DNA of 64,000 nucleotides, from the NCBI GenBank assembly GCA_032164245.1, contig JAVMKO010000004.1:29675626-29739625 (forward strand). The letters are read 5' to 3'. Below the pieces are notes generated by a model. The model saw only the letters and a list, made by a program, of their open reading frames with translations, had not been told where the DNA came from and did no database searches. The DNA comes from Sternotherus odoratus (Eukaryota; Chordata; Testudines; Kinosternidae). The position numbers were made by a program, and so were the translations under genes. Positions 46,298-59,799 of this stretch are shown one piece after another; within the stretch, counting starts at the first letter, position 1, and the number at the start of each line of letters is the position of its first letter.

Positions 46298-48939
46298 TAA
46301 TAGAAGCTGCTGTAATATGAAAGCTCTGTATGTCTTCTACGGTTAAAGCAGATTCAGCTGCCAGGGATGCCTTGCTTATGCTTAGAAATATTTGTCCCTT
46401 AAAGTCCAGGTAGCATAAAGAAACCTAGTTCCTTCTTGCCGAGAATTTTTATTCCCTTTCCCCAGAATTGAAGCTGATGGGTTGAGTCTACCTGAACATA
46501 TGCTATTCATGTCAACAAAGGCTTTTATCCTCTGGTGTTCCACAGTGGCTTATCTGGTGTCTATGGGCCTCCTTTTGTTGGGCAGGAGATGATATCTCTT
46601 GTGGAAAAACTAGCATTTCACACATGGTAATGCTTCTCTCGTGATTGTGGGGTTCAGGTAAAATGCTTAAATATTACCTTATAACGTGGGATACAGATAT
46701 TATAAGTGAAATTAATGCATGCAGTAACTCACAAGCATTTCATAAAGTTTGGACATAATCCTATAACTCTTATTTATGTATGTGTATATATGTGTGTGTG
46801 TGTATAACACTACTAACATAAAGATGAGCCATACTGGTTTCCAGCTATGCACAACTCCAATACTTACTTTTCAAACACAAGGACTAAAAGCATTGCTTTT
46901 CATTGTTAACTTGGTTAAAAAGTTTGTAGATGGATTAGTTTCCGTTAAGATAGGTCTCTGCATTCATTCTTCACATAAAAGGCATTAAATCAGAGATTTG
47001 GCATGCACATTTGATCTTGGGAAATGTACCTTATTTTGGAATGTAATCCAACTGTAAAAAAAGACCTATTAATCTCTATGGCATGAAGGATGGCTATTCT
47101 TCTAAAATGTACCAAAGAGTATAGTGTCATTACAGAAACTGGCAAAATGCTTAAATGTAAACGTCTCTCCACATTTGTGCAAGGCTGTAGTAGCAAGAGC
47201 TGTCTCATTACTGTTATTTCAGACTTATAAACAACATGTGTTAGGTTCTCAGTAGAAAAGAACAGACTGCAAGCCATATAGATGGTTTGTTTTCAGAGCT
47301 AAGCACCTCCACCCCCACAAACAGATACACCTAGTGGTTATCGTTATTTTTTTTTTAGCAATTTGCCAACTTATCACAACACAGTATTTCAGATATTGCA
47401 ATTGTTTAGAATGCTAAACACAGGGAAATAAATAAATGAATATCTCAGAAAGCATTGTTGGGTTTATGTTGGTAAATGCTACTCTTTTAACCATTGTGCA
47501 TAAATATGCATAATTGAAGAGCGGGGGTATTGGAAAGTGATCTACTATGTGTTAAAGAATCTGATATCTTTATGCATAAGATCATTATGCAATATATAGT
47601 GTGCCAGTGGCATTCTCTGAAGTAGCTAAATACTAGTGCTGGATTTAAAATATGTGTGGATCAGTTGATGCCCACTGGTAATGTTTGTACAGTAGCTTTG
47701 CAAGCTAAGATCATGAGAAAAATGAGTCACACTTCAAAGGATTAAATTAAAGCCATGTTAAATTCTGACTCGCTCTTAGTAAACATGGGCTAGATAATGG
47801 CTCTTACCTCCGTTCCTTTTGTGCGGCACAAGGTGAGGGCGACGGGAACAGAGAGCTGCCTTAAAAAAAGCAGCTGGAGGTTACCAGGTGAATACCCCAG
47901 GAAGTGTAAAGCTGGCACAATTGCTTTTATTTCACATGCTTCCCCCTCATTCCAGCACAGGATATGTTTGTGGGCAAGGAGGTGCATAGTGAGTCAGAGG
48001 TGTCCGTGGATGTAGCCATGTACATTTTAGGGGTCTTTTGTACCCAGTGTTAATTAGAGCAGCTCTAAATTATGCTGGGGTCTAACCGATCCTTGATTTG
48101 CTCCGGGATCTTCTCCTGACTGCCCAAGACCTGCACTGAACACAGCTTGATCAGACCTGGAGATCTGGCATTTCACGGTGTGTAATATCCTGTCTGTTGC
48201 AGGAGATTGCAAGCATTGAATGACCAGTGATGCAAGCAGAAGGCAATAGATTAACCAATGTATTTATAAAATGAATTACTCTGTCCCTACCTTCACAACA
48301 CTTGCATAAAGATTAGGCATTTGTTTCTGTTGTTTTCTTCCCAAAAGCATCTTTGCTAAGGAGCTCTCAGGACAACTGAGTATCCGCTCCCCCATATCAG
48401 CTACACCCCATGCTTCAATTTCATTTAATTGAATGCTAAGGAATGCTATAATGTTGTTCCTCTAATTCAAGAAATGAACAAGTTGCTTTCACAGAGTCTT
48501 AATTGGATAATTATCACACACACTCATAAACTTTCATAAACTGTTGGTTTTAAAATTAGGATTTCAGCAATGCTGAGAGAGATTAGAATGGAAATATAAA
48601 TGTTTTAAAAATCAGGAACACTTTTTAATATGAAAAAAATGTTTTCTGCCAAATTCGGTAAACGTTTTCACAGTAAGCTTAGAACAGCCATTGCAGTGTT
48701 ATTGTTAGCACTTAATGTTCCAGATACTGTATCCAGTCATGCAAACGAGCATTTGCTCCTTGAATTCTTATCCAAATGGAATTGACTCAGAGGATTAGGA
48801 CAAGCAATCTGACATACTCTCATCTCCTGCCCACAGTAGTTTCAACATTCATAATTATGGTGAGAGGGGTTGTTTTACCAAGATATCTGCTGAAAAATCT
48901 ATCCAACAAGACATTTACCACTGAAGTCATTCTTCAACT

Positions 48940-49600
48940 TTTAGTCACAAGTATTTTTAGTAAAATTCATGGACAGGTCATGGACAATAAACAAAAATTC
49001 ATGACCCATGACCTGACCATGACTTGTGCTATTTACCTGTGACTAAAACTTGGGCTGGGCACCCGGTGCTCTGTGGGGGTGTGTGGGGGGGCACAGCTGG
49101 TGCTAGGGGGGTGGATCAGCATCCCTGTTGGTGTGGGGGGGGGGAAGGGGGTTGGCAGGGCTTATAGGCTCGCTACCTGGCTTTGCATGTTTCTGTGGCT
49201 CCTAGGGGGAGGGAAGTCCAGGGAGGCTCTGTGCACTGCCTCTGCTGAGCTCTGGTTCCTCAGCTCCCATTGGCCAGGAACCATAGCCAATGGGAGCTAT
49301 AGGGGTGGTGCCTGCAAGCAGGGACAGTGCCCAGAGCCCCTGGCCCTTCCACCTACATCAGGAGTTGCAGGGTCATACCAGCTGCTTCCAGGGAGCCCCC
49401 CTCCATGTAAGAGTAGCCTTTCACCCCAAATCCCTGCCCCAGCCTTGAGCCCACTCCCATACCCAAACTGCTGCTGGCCCAAGGACTGCCTGAGTGTTCA
49501 GGCAGCCCCTCGGGCAGCCACACTGACTGCTGCAAAAGTCATGGAAATCATTAAAAGTAACGGAATCCCTGATCTCCATGTCAGACGCATAGCCTTAATC
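48940..49600. mobile_element. Unclassified DNA-element-like repeat carrying the shared module
   Basis: The left side is built of palindromic 'catgacc/ggtcatg' motifs ('aaattcatggacaggtcatg') and the right side ends with 'aaaagtcatggaaatc'. The interior 49190-49430 is GC-rich. It contains AGCTCCCATTGGCC (49262-49275) with its near-perfect inverted partner (49285-49298), as in 45492-46297. The termini differ from the hAT elements. Boundaries are approximate. Confidence 0.55.
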
Positions 49601-49714
49601 ATGGACTAATTTGGAGGCTAGTTATCATGAACCAATCAAATCTTCATAGAAAAGAAGTAAATGGCATTAAAAGATTAAGGGCCAAACCTTTCTCTTCTCT
49701 TTTCTTCTCTACAG

Positions 49715-50265
49715 GTTCTTATATTACACTGATCACTGTAGTATCTTCCAGAGTGCCTTCCAGAGTCAATACTTGACACTGGTGAGGCCTGAGAGTGTGT
49801 CCAGTTTTGGGCGTGCCACAGTTTAAAAAAAGATAAGAACAAACTGGAGTAGGTCCAGAGGAGAGCAACAAAAAATAGAGGTTTAGACTTATGAAACATC
49901 ATGATCTATGAGAACAGGATAAAAGTTTTGGGCACGGTTAGTCTAGAGAAGAAAAGGAAGACCTGATAAGTCTTTTAATATGTAATAGGTTGTTATAAAG
50001 AGGATGGTGAGCAGTTGTTGATCCATGGCCACCAAGAGTAAGACAAGAAGTAATAGGCTTATTTTGCAGCAAGGGAGATTTAGATGAAATATTTGGGAAA
50101 ACTTTAACTATTGGGATAGTTACCAAGGGAGATTGTGGAATCCCCATCATTGAAGGTTTTTAAGAACAGGATGTCCAAGTTGTATTTAATACTGCTGCGT
50201 ATGGGGAGATGGAATAGATATCATCTTGAGGTCCCTTCCACTTCTTCTTTTCTGTGGTTCTATCA
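49715..50265 (+). mobile_element. CR1 LINE 3' part of ORF2 plus tail, decayed
   Basis: Recognisable motifs in order: 'gtgtccagttttgggc', 'tccagaggagagcaacaaaa', 'gatttagatgaaatattt', 'gaatccccatcattgaagg', 'ttttaagaacagg' and 'gaggtcccttccact' with a 'ggttctat' end. This is the usual CR1 3' structure. Stops and indels interrupt the reverse transcriptase frame. Confidence 0.75.
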
Positions 50266-51024
50266 AAGCACGAATAACTCGGGCCAGGTTATTGTCTGCC
50301 AAGATGAGATGGTGTCTCCTAGCCAAGATCAGAGATGATAGAAAATAGCATCAGCAAGGAATACAAGAGTATGCCTAAACTATGAACTAAATTCTGGGTG
50401 TGTACCTTCAACCAAAGGAAATTTCACCATGGCAGCAAGCTCTGCCCAGTAGCTTCACCTCCTTCCTGCTCAGGTTCAGTTTCAACCACCTGTTCAACCT
50501 GTTCCTTATCCATGAGCGTGTCTCATCTAAGCACAAGGCCATTTTGGTGGTGGTCATATGTGGTGAAGGAGAGATACAGTTGCCTGTCATCTGCTTGTTG
50601 CTAGCACTGGAAGCCATGTTATCTGACCAGTTCACCTAGTGGCTTCATGGACTGGAGAGAACCACAAGTAAGGGATCTAGTGAAAGTGTTTCCCATCACT
50701 ATTTATTGGGTGGTTCCCCTTCAGGAAGAACTCAGATCATTTTAGTGAATCACCCTGTACCCCTGCCATCTCTCTTTACATCAACAGACATCCCACTGGT
50801 TTGAATTAGAGGTTGACTGTCTCAGGTGTGCATATCATTTCCTCGATTATCTACAAATAGATTAGACAAAATGCTGATAATTGCACAGTAGGAAAGTAAG
50901 AAAGAAAGGGGATAGCTGATGTAATAGATCTTTCCCATTGCTAGCAAATTCTTATTGCATGTGTTTGTATATACCTCAAGCAGTTAGTGTAAAATAGACT
51001 TAAGTATCACCTGGAAAACGGATA

Positions 51025-51240
51025 AAAGGGATGGATGGTCTTTTGGTTAAGCACTGATCTAGGACTCAAAAGATTTGGGTTCTTTTCCCAACTTTGTCAT
51101 AGACTTCCTGTGAGACCTTGGGCAAATCACTTAATTGCCCTGTGTTTCAGTTCTACATTAATAAAATGAGGATATTAATACTGCCCTTTTTCCTCAACAT
51201 TGCTGTGAGGTTCTCAGAAGCACACCTACACATAAATAAA
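51025..51240 (+). repeat. MIR-like tRNA-derived SINE
   Basis: The tRNA-like head has 'ggatggtcttttggttaagc' and 'agatttgggttcttttccca' (B-box-like). A core with 'gaccttgggcaaatcactta' and 'cctgtgtttcag' follows, then a tail with 'aaaatgaggatattaatact' and 'gctgtgaggttctcag'. This order is characteristic of MIR/CORE-SINEs. Confidence 0.8.
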
Positions 51241-51589
51241 ACCGAAGAAGCTAAACAGTTAATGAAAGACCTAAATCCCTCTGGCTAAATGTGTAGGTTT
51301 TGTGGAAAAAAATAAGATTGTTATCTAGAGAATGGAAAAGAAGGTGATTGGAGAGAACACTACCAAGAGTGTGCCGAATGATTTGGATCTAAACTTCCCA
51401 ATAGGAAATACAGGCAGAAAGAGAGGGTCTAAAAGGACAATGAAACAATTATCTCTAGAAAAGTGTTTTAACAGATATATTCAGAAAAAGACAAATTAAG
51501 AAATAAATGGGATGAATACAGTGAATACAGAGAGCCAGGTTATGAGGCTTCTGTAGTGACTGAAATTCTGGGGCTCTCATTCTTAGATT

Positions 51590-51830
51590 TCCCCTGGATT
51601 TCATTTTAAAAAATAGGCACCACATTAGTAACATCTCAGTCTTCAGGAACAGTTGCTATTATTAAGGATGTATTACTTACCATCCTCAGCATCTCTGCTA
51701 TTTCACACTTTATTTCTTTCAAACCTCTGGTGAATATGATCCACTGGTAGTGACTTCTTGCCATTGAGTTTCTCAAGTTGCTCTGTAACTTCCTCTTTAG
51801 AGACATCAGTATCTGTCAAGGTCACACTCC
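51590..51830 (-). mobile_element. LINE ORF2 remnant (CR1/L3 type)
   Basis: Minus-strand translation includes VSKEEVTEQLEKLNGKKSLP followed by VDHIHQRFER. This corresponds to the conserved segment before the reverse-transcriptase core ('L..L..NKSPGPDGIHPRVLKEL' in this group), with several substitutions. Further minus-strand sequence down to 51590 keeps the family's nucleotide pattern ('catctcagtcttcaggaaca' on +). Non-functional fragment. Confidence 0.7.
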
Positions 51831-52054
51831 TATACCATAAAAATTGCCTTAGCGATAGAAATTTCCCATTGATTTCTATATAGGCTGATAGAGAAAGAGA
51901 GAGGGAGTTCTCAACTTTCTTTTGTCCTTTATTTTCTTTAGTTTTTAGTTTGACTGCCATCAAAAATATTTACACTTGCCAAAATTGATATCTGAAATAC
52001 TGTAGTTATTTCCTTAAACTTAGAATAAGGCAATAATGACTGCATCGAACAAAG

Positions 52055-52162
52055 TAGGTATTAGCCCACGAAAGCTTATGCTTCAATACTTTAGTTAGTC
52101 TTTAAGGTGCCACAGGACTCTTTACCTCTGCTATTCCAGACTAACACGGCTACCTCTCTGAT
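52055..52162 (-). repeat. Interspersed repeat, 'cccacgaaagc' family, copy 3
   Basis: The motifs 'tagcccacgaaagcttatgc', 'agtctttaaggtgccacagg' and 'cagactaacacggctacc' occur in the same order and orientation as copy 1 (17632-17740). Confidence 0.65.
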
Positions 52163-53637
52163 TCTTGGCAATAATGAGAGCATCTCAGGAAAATGCATAT
52201 TTTTGTTTAAATAGTGACCATGAAAAGCACACATACAATCTATTGTCCCCTTATCTGGTAGTGGCTGAGTCTGAGTCTGTGATTCTAAAGTTTTTGTTCT
52301 GTTTTCCCCTTCAGCCTTACAGGACCCTTTTTTCCCCCGTGAATTTTTTATGCAGAACTTCCAATTTTTAAAATCGGCTACTTTAAAGTTAATAATAATT
52401 GTTGTTAATTTTAGGGAAGTACTCCTCTATCCTGATAAAAAGCCTAATCGTGAAGTGATTATTAATGGAATGCTTACACTCTGACCCATGCATATTACTT
52501 GAGAAGTAATAGATGCTGTTTTGTAAATACTAAAACGAGAGGCTCTATAATGCAATCATTTAGGATATAAAAATTAATAATCCAAACGATGCCCAGTTTG
52601 TGCCATCCAGTCAATATAGTGTGCAATGAAATGATACATTTGCTCTTAATCATACAAATGTACTTTTCTCCCCTGGCTACCTCCCTTGATTTGTGATCAT
52701 ATTCCCCCCCGCAGTCAGGATGAAGTCATCCTGCTGACGTTCATATGCGTCAGACCTACTCTTTCCTTGATATGCTATGGGATGGTGTGATCTTTAGTGA
52801 TGCACATTCCTTTCTCTTGGTGAGCTCAGTGATACTTGCCTACTCCTCTTTCTTGTAAGCATAAAGATTGTCAATCATTTATCACTTAAAGCATAAAATT
52901 ACTTAGTAACCATCCTTCCAACTTCCCCTCAGATCATGAAGTAACTATACAGTGAGGGAAATGTATAAATCTATTCAATCCAGTGGAAAGACTCTCATTG
53001 ACTTGGATCAGGTCCTTTGGTTGGATTCTGAAATTTAACAATATGCTTTGACTTTGTGTTGATTCTCACACTGGTATTGGAGGCAGTGTTTGCTTCATGG
53101 TTATAACAAGTTACATCTTCCTGTTTATTGTCATGAATAATTTGCATCCGGTGCCAGTAAAGAATGAAACTCTGGTGAGATCAGCTAACATAGCTGAATT
53201 CATCTGAACTAAAAAGAGAGGTTGCATAAGGTAGGGGATGTAAGAGTTTATACCAGAAATTTGTATACAGCAATACAATAATTACAGAGACAAGTTCACT
53301 TTTCATTGTCCAGAGCACAAGCAGCAGTTTGAAGAGCTGCAAAGCCAATCTCTAGTTCAAGGTTTATCAAACTGAATTCAGACTGTTAAATATAGAAAAG
53401 TGCCCTGGGTTATGGCTGAATCAGGAGCATTCTTGGTTCAGAGCCATGTAAACAGCATGGGCCACCCATTGCACAGAATCGTCTACACTGCCCACTAATT
53501 TGTTTCTTCCACAGCTGGAACACTTCCTTACTCTGCTTCCTCATCTTCAGTTGTTCTTGTGCTTTGGGCCATTGCTGACCACAGTAACTGTGCGTCTCTC
53601 TCCTTCTATCAGCAAGTGTCTGATTTTCAAACCTATG

Positions 53638-53850
53638 AGTAGGGCCTTACCAAAATCACTTTCCATTTCGATCAATTTCATTGTCAGCAGATTTTAAAAG
53701 TGGTCAGTTTCATGTTTTCAGATGTTTACATCTGAAATTTCACAGTGTTGTTACCTGGGGGGTACCAACCCAAAAGGTGCCTGGAGATAGCACCACTTCC
53801 TCTCCAGAGTGGCCATGCAGACCCTGTCCCTCCCCAGCCCCAGCTTGTTT
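53638..53850. repeat. Interspersed DNA-element-like repeat
   Basis: The left edge 'tagggccttaccaaaatcac' and the later 'ggtaccaacccaaaaggtgcc' resemble a turtle element whose ends read TAGGGCCCTACC. Strongly diverged; the right boundary and target duplication cannot be seen. Confidence 0.4.
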
Positions 53851-54222
53851 TTCCAGCTAAAAGAGGAACTGGGAAAGTCCCACTGACAAACCCAAGAATG
53901 TTTTTACAGTAGGTAAAAGTTCAAGCATCTTACTGTTTCGTTTGGTTGTCTAGGATGTATAGAAGATAGGTATATTTATCCCAGCTATTGTACATACTGA
54001 TTATAAATCCAATTTACCACCAAAAGGTTTCTATTTTAAGAGATTTAAACAAAGACAATACATTAACAGTGACAAAAGGAGAGAGTTCTTCTTTCATCCT
54101 TTTCCCCCCCAATCTAGTCCAGGTTCCAAATGCCTTGTCTTCCTTGCAGCACTTCTTGGTTTATACAGAACAATGAATATTCTTGATCACAAAGGTATGA
54201 TCTCAGCAAGTGAGGAGGAGGG

Positions 54223-55338
54223 TGTGACAGGTTGGGATCACAGAAACCCCCTTAGGAGCTGCCACCCGATGTGCCAAGGCTACTCCTGCCTCAGTTTTCC
54301 TGCCCAAACAGCTTAGGACCTCAGTACCCTACCAGGTCTGAGCCATGTCCCCTAACAGCTGTGGGCTTTCCTGGAAACAGGCAGGAGGTATTCTTACCTC
54401 TGGCACTCAGATGCTCAACTCCCAAACCCTGAATAAAATTTGTTTTGCCCTGTTTAAAGCTTATACAGGGCAAACTCATAGATTGTTCACCCTCTATAAC
54501 AATGATAGAGAGATATGTACAGCTGTTTGCCCCCCCCCCCCCAGGTACCAACACGTACTCCAGGTTAGTTAATAAGTAAAAAGTGATTTTACTAAAGATA
54601 GGAAATAGGATTTAAGTGGTTCAAAGTAGTAACAGACAGAATAAAGTGAATTACCAAACAAAATAAACAGAACACGCAAATCTAACACTATTACAGCAAA
54701 AAGCCTCACCCTCTGTGAATTCCTTCTTTCAGGCTAACCTCTGTTAGCCTGGGTCCAGCAATCACTCGCACCCCCTCTGCAGTCACAGTCCTCTGTTCCA
54801 GTTTCTTCCAGGAATCCTTGGGGGGTGGAGGGCTGTTCTTTGAGCCAGCTGAGAACAAAATGGAGAGGTCTCTCCCAGGTTTATATAGACTCCTTCCTCT
54901 GGGTGGAGAGCCCCTCCTCCTTCTTATCCAGAGTCCACATGGACTCTCCGAGCACATGGCCCAGTCCCAGGTTTGAACCAGACTCTGCTCATTACCAGTC
55001 AGGCCACATTCCTGAGGAAGCTCGGGTGTGGATGGGCATCTTCAAAGTTCATTGTTAGCTTGATTGGTTCTCAATTGGGCTTAACTGAGAATAGTTTTTT
55101 TTCTCAGAGAGCTGTTCAGCTGCTTTCCAAAGTCCACATACAACCAACTAAGCACATAGTCAGTATTCATAACTCTGAATACAACAGAGACACATACATA
55201 CAAATAGGATGAAGGGATCCAGTGGATCATTACCTTCACAGAGATATAACTTTTTAGCAAAACCATATTCCAGTAACATCATACATATATTTACAGGCAC
55301 CCCCCCCCCCATAAAGCCTTATGGGGTACACCGTCACA
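54223..55338. mobile_element. Solo LTR, 1.1 kb
   Basis: It starts TGTGACAGGTTGGGATCACA and ends ACACCGTCACA (TG...CA with inverted TGTGAC/GTCACA tips). The flanks gaggg (54218-54222) and gaagg (55339-55343) fit a 5-bp duplication with one mismatch. A TATA-like sequence lies at 54881-54888 on either strand and C homopolymers at 54528-54542 and 55302-55311. No gag/pol/env sequence adjoins it. Orientation is undecided. Confidence 0.65.
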
Positions 55339-56178
55339 GAAGGGGTTAATTAGAATGCCAGTGAGTAAGAAATACCATGAATATAGGAAATGATGGAGAA
55401 AGTGCAGATGCTGCAGTACGTAGTGGTGGTAAGATAGTGACTGTCACTTAGTGTTAGAGTATTTACATGGAGTCTGTGAGCTACTTCTGCAAATAGCGAA
55501 GATACTCAGGAAGCATCTTAAAATGCCCAGTTTATGGTTTCATCTACATAACTACCATGCTGATCTGAAATGTGGGATTGGTTGGCTCTATCTCAATTGG
55601 ACACAAATATCTTAAGGATAGCAGAGGGTACTCAGTCAGTTTTAGTGTGTCTCCATGGGGTCTCTGCTGCAGCCTCAGCAGGATTAATACTGATGCTGTG
55701 GCTGGATTTACAGTTTAAAATAAACCATGAGCAAGTCCCAAGTTATTGCATACAGGATCAGTAGAAATCCACAGAGAAGCATTGCGTAACCATCCCTAAT
55801 GCTCCCTCACTGAGTCCTGTGACATTATTTTAAAACTGAATTCTTCAACGAGTCTTCAGATATACAGTAGCATACTATTAAGCCTGCTGCATGAAAAAAA
55901 GCCTGTGAAAAGATGCTGGTTTATACACCTTTACCTATATATTATTAGTTACAAGATTCATTTTTTACAGGGACAGACACATTAAGGAAGTTTGGGGCCC
56001 TTGACACCATATTACGATCTCCTGTGGTCTGGCACTGCTCTTGGATGGGCAGTGGCAAGGGCGTCTGTCCCTGCTCCTGGAGGCAAGGAGAATGATATGA
56101 GGCCCCTTTCTTCAACCCAGGAGTAGCAGGGCTCACTGCTTCCCAGAAACATTTGGGGTAGCAGCAGAGGGTCTAAGA

Positions 56179-56398
56179 CAGTGGTTCTCAACTTGTTTAT
56201 CATGCAGCCCACAATGTTACCTGGGCCGCAGGAGTCAGGTGATGGGGCAGTGGCAGCCCGAACCTAGACCCCTGACCTTGCGTGGCCAGCCGGGAGCCTC
56301 AGAGCTCACCATCCAGGCCCGCCTTTAGCATACAGCTGAGCTGGGCTGCAGCTGTGTACTAACTGGGCTGCATGCGGGCCAGGGGTTGAGAACTGTTG
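56179..56398. mobile_element. hAT non-autonomous element, short
   Basis: The termini CAGTGGTTCTCAACTTG and GGGGTTGAGAACTGTTG form an inverted repeat. A perfect 8-bp duplication gtctaaga flanks the element (56171-56178 and 56399-56406). The 220-bp interior contains 'gggccgcaggag' and 'gggctgca' motifs and no coding sequence. Confidence 0.88.
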
Positions 56399-56544
56399 GT
56401 CTAAGATGTAACACCTCTAGAGCTGGTGTTGAAAATGTCAATTCATTGAAACTAAAATTTTTCACAAAAGCATATTTGTTTTGATTAAACTTTTTTGTCA
56501 GGAAGGTTTTTCAGGTTGGAATGGAATTTCTGGTTGTGTGTATG

Positions 56545-56896
56545 TGAAAGAGAGAGAGACTCCCGAATAGCCAACAGACCAGTGGTCATGGTACTCACTG
56601 GGGATGTGTAAGACTTAGGCTCAAGTCCTTGTTCCATATCAGGCAGGACTTGGATCTTTCATATCTCTGATGGGTGCCCTAGCCACTAAGCTATACAGTC
56701 AGCCCCTCTCTTTTACTCAATGAACTATTTATACAATGTGGAGCAGCTCCAACAGGAGAGAGAGACTCACTGAAGACCCAGGTTCAATTCGCTGCTCCAA
56801 ATAAGGCATAGAGACTTGAACATAGGTCTCCCACATCCCAGGTGTATGCCTAATGATTGGGCTGTTGGCTATTCTGGGATATCTCTCTCTGTTTCA
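56545..56896. mobile_element. Element with long inverted ends enclosing inverted tRNA-like blocks
   Basis: The left end 'tgaaagagagagagactccc' plus 'gaatagccaacag' pairs with the right end (its reverse complement reads 'tgaaacagagagagatatcc', 'agaatagccaacag') over about 38 bp. Inside are two pairs of tRNA-like blocks: 'ggctcaagtcctt' facing 'aggacttggatcttt', and 'ggttcaattcgctg' facing 'agacttgaacatagg'. The blocks resemble the monomers at 37115-37265. Class unknown. Confidence 0.65.
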
Positions 56897-59799
56897 TTGT
56901 GAACATTTTCTAAATATCAAAATTTCCTAAGTTTCACTCTGTATTGAAAAAGAAACAAATGATAAAACCTTACAATTTTACACCCAATGAATTTTTTATC
57001 TTTTTGGCCAGCACTAATAACACACCATTCAGATGCATGATGCAATTTACTACTCTAGGAGCAATCATTTCAGGCCACCTGCTTACACAGGCAGACATTA
57101 CTATGTCAGTCAGAAGGACCAGTAATTGATTTTTTTTCCTTTTTGTTTTAATGAAAGCTTAGATTCTCAGAGCTAGGGTCCTAGACATAGACCTAGAGTG
57201 CTTACATCTTAATCTACCCCAATTCTGAATTGTGTTTAAAACATCTATGGAAATACCTAAGCTGTATATCCTGGTATTGTGCTTGCAAAATACGCACATG
57301 CTCTGACCAATCTAAAATAAAGGCCTGCTCAGATCTTGCTTGAATAAAGTTTCAGATTTAATTCTCTACTACAAGTGAACATATGTATTAGTTTGCAGGT
57401 GTAAATATACTGTTATATATTCATTCATTTATTTTACAAGAGGAACATGGCTATCTAAATTGTCTGTTTCAATAATATTTTTACGGTTTGTAAACAATAT
57501 GTCGTAGTGTAATGATAAAATGTTTATCCGGGTCAAATTATTATTATTATATTTATTGTTTAGCATGTATATTACTATGTAATATTTATATTACTGAAGC
57601 ACCCTGCAATCCAAATCAGGATTAGGGTTCCATTGTACTGGTCACTCTCAGCGTGCAAACACACACACAGACACAGTCCCTGACCCAAAGAGGACTAGTG
57701 ACTTATGACTGTCTCCCTTTTCCACCACCAAATATGATCTTATAGAATTTGTTTTGCAATTTTTTTATATACATGTTATATATCTGCAATTTGGAGGGGG
57801 TTGTTATAACAAAAAATGTGTGCCATCTGTCCCTCAGTATAGCCATAATTAATTGGCTGAATGGTCTGTGGCAACCAAAAAGTTGTTATAATCTGACCCT
57901 GTTTCCTTATAATCACCTCTGATGATGTAAGTATTGTAAGAGGGTGGAAATTCTGTTGAAAGTCTTCCATTAACGTCAATGGATTTGGGTCCAGAATTAA
58001 GTTAATTTCAAAGTTGGCACATCTTATACATAGATTTAGTAGTTTCTAGATCTCTTCTGTGATCATCTGCCATAGAGATAGATAGCACATTGCAGTTTTT
58101 ATGTTTATTTTTCTTTCACTTTATTACTTTGCTGTAACTGCTCTTACATTGCACAGATTTCAAGTCCCTAGATAAAACATATGGACCCAATGTTTTTCAC
58201 AGACCAATGCTGGGCTTCATCCTGGGGTAATGTCTATAAATCAAAGGAATAAAAAATCTAAAATCAAAACACTGTGTGTTAGCATCAGTTTACAATAAGA
58301 TGCAAGTGAATGAGTTAAAGCAAACTAATGCATTCAGCAAAGGACTTGCCGAACGGCAGTGAAATAATCAGAACCAAATAGTATAAAAGTGTGTATGTTT
58401 ACATTTTAATCTTATCTTTGTTGCCTCCAACCACCATAACCTAAATATAAAATAAATTGATCTTTCTAAAATGCTTTCACTGCAGATCTGTATTAAAGCC
58501 AGGGATAAAGGGCAAATACTTAGTGATATTAATTCTGGATGCTGTCCAGCCTGAAAATCCTGCTCCTGCCAACTTCTTTGGGCCTCTAAGTTGTAGAGGG
58601 AAAAAGCCAGTACCCATGGCCTGTTTTTTTTGTGCATGACTAATCCATTCTCTTCCCAGTACCTGCCCCCCATCAGCTGAATTTCTGCTAAAAGATTCAA
58701 TCTAGTAAAAATGACATGTTTTCAAGGAGTGGAATATCTTGATTTCTGGTTGGCTCTGTTTTAGTCTCTCTAGTTAATCTGCTGTTCTCAGGGAAGAGGG
58801 AAGGATGGAGTTGTGATATTTGAAGCTGCTAAAATTGATGCCTGCACATTTCAAACTGTTCTTATAAACCAGAAAGCTCTGATACTGTTGAACACTTTAA
58901 AAAGTGATGTTTCCTGGAGAAGGGTTCTTACAACCAAAGAGTAGCAGCTGTCTTCTAAGTAGTGCTGCTTGTACCAATTTTAAAGTTCCCTATAAGCCAT
59001 GAGGAGTGAAATCCATGAATATATCATTAACCTAAATAATCTAGTTATTTGTAGATTTTAAGATTTATTACTATGGTATAAAAATGGAGCATCAAGTGTA
59101 CAGGATGCTCATTTTATTAGTAAATTTGTGAGACAGCTGAAGAGTGGTATTTTCTATATAATCTTCTCTGCCATGACACATTTAATATATTACAATATAA
59201 CATTATTTACATGATCTGTCATCTTAAAAAAGACCAATATTCCTTTTACTCATTTTTTTGTTTTAATAACCCAACAACATCAAGCTCTAGTGATTTACAA
59301 AGAATTTCATAAGGGAAGAGTTTCTAAGTCTATCCCTTTTCCTACATGCAATACATTTTCCTGACCTGTAAGGCTGAATCCTTAGAGTCAGTGGAGCTCC
59401 ATATGGGTAGAGTAGTACATCTGGGTGCAGCGAATTAGAGGATTGGAAACTAAATTGTTAAGGAGTAACAGTAGCAATCCAAGATTTAAGAATCCTTTAA
59501 TTCATAGTATTTATTGAAAATGGAGGTTGATGGAGAAAAGAGATCATTCTGCAATTACATATTTGAGAAAATATTGTTGAACAAAAATTGCCTCTGTAAG
59601 AATAGTTAAGTAGAAGCTTCCACTTACACAATTTTATCAGGTGGATGGTGCCAGATCTTTCATGTGTTGTAAGGATAAGCAACTTGATTGACAATATTAT
59701 CCAATAAATGCATCTGGAATACTGGACTGTGCATTCAGAATAACCAAGGTCAAGGCCCTGGTGTGTCAGTACAGTGATACCCCAGCTTAAAGGATTATA

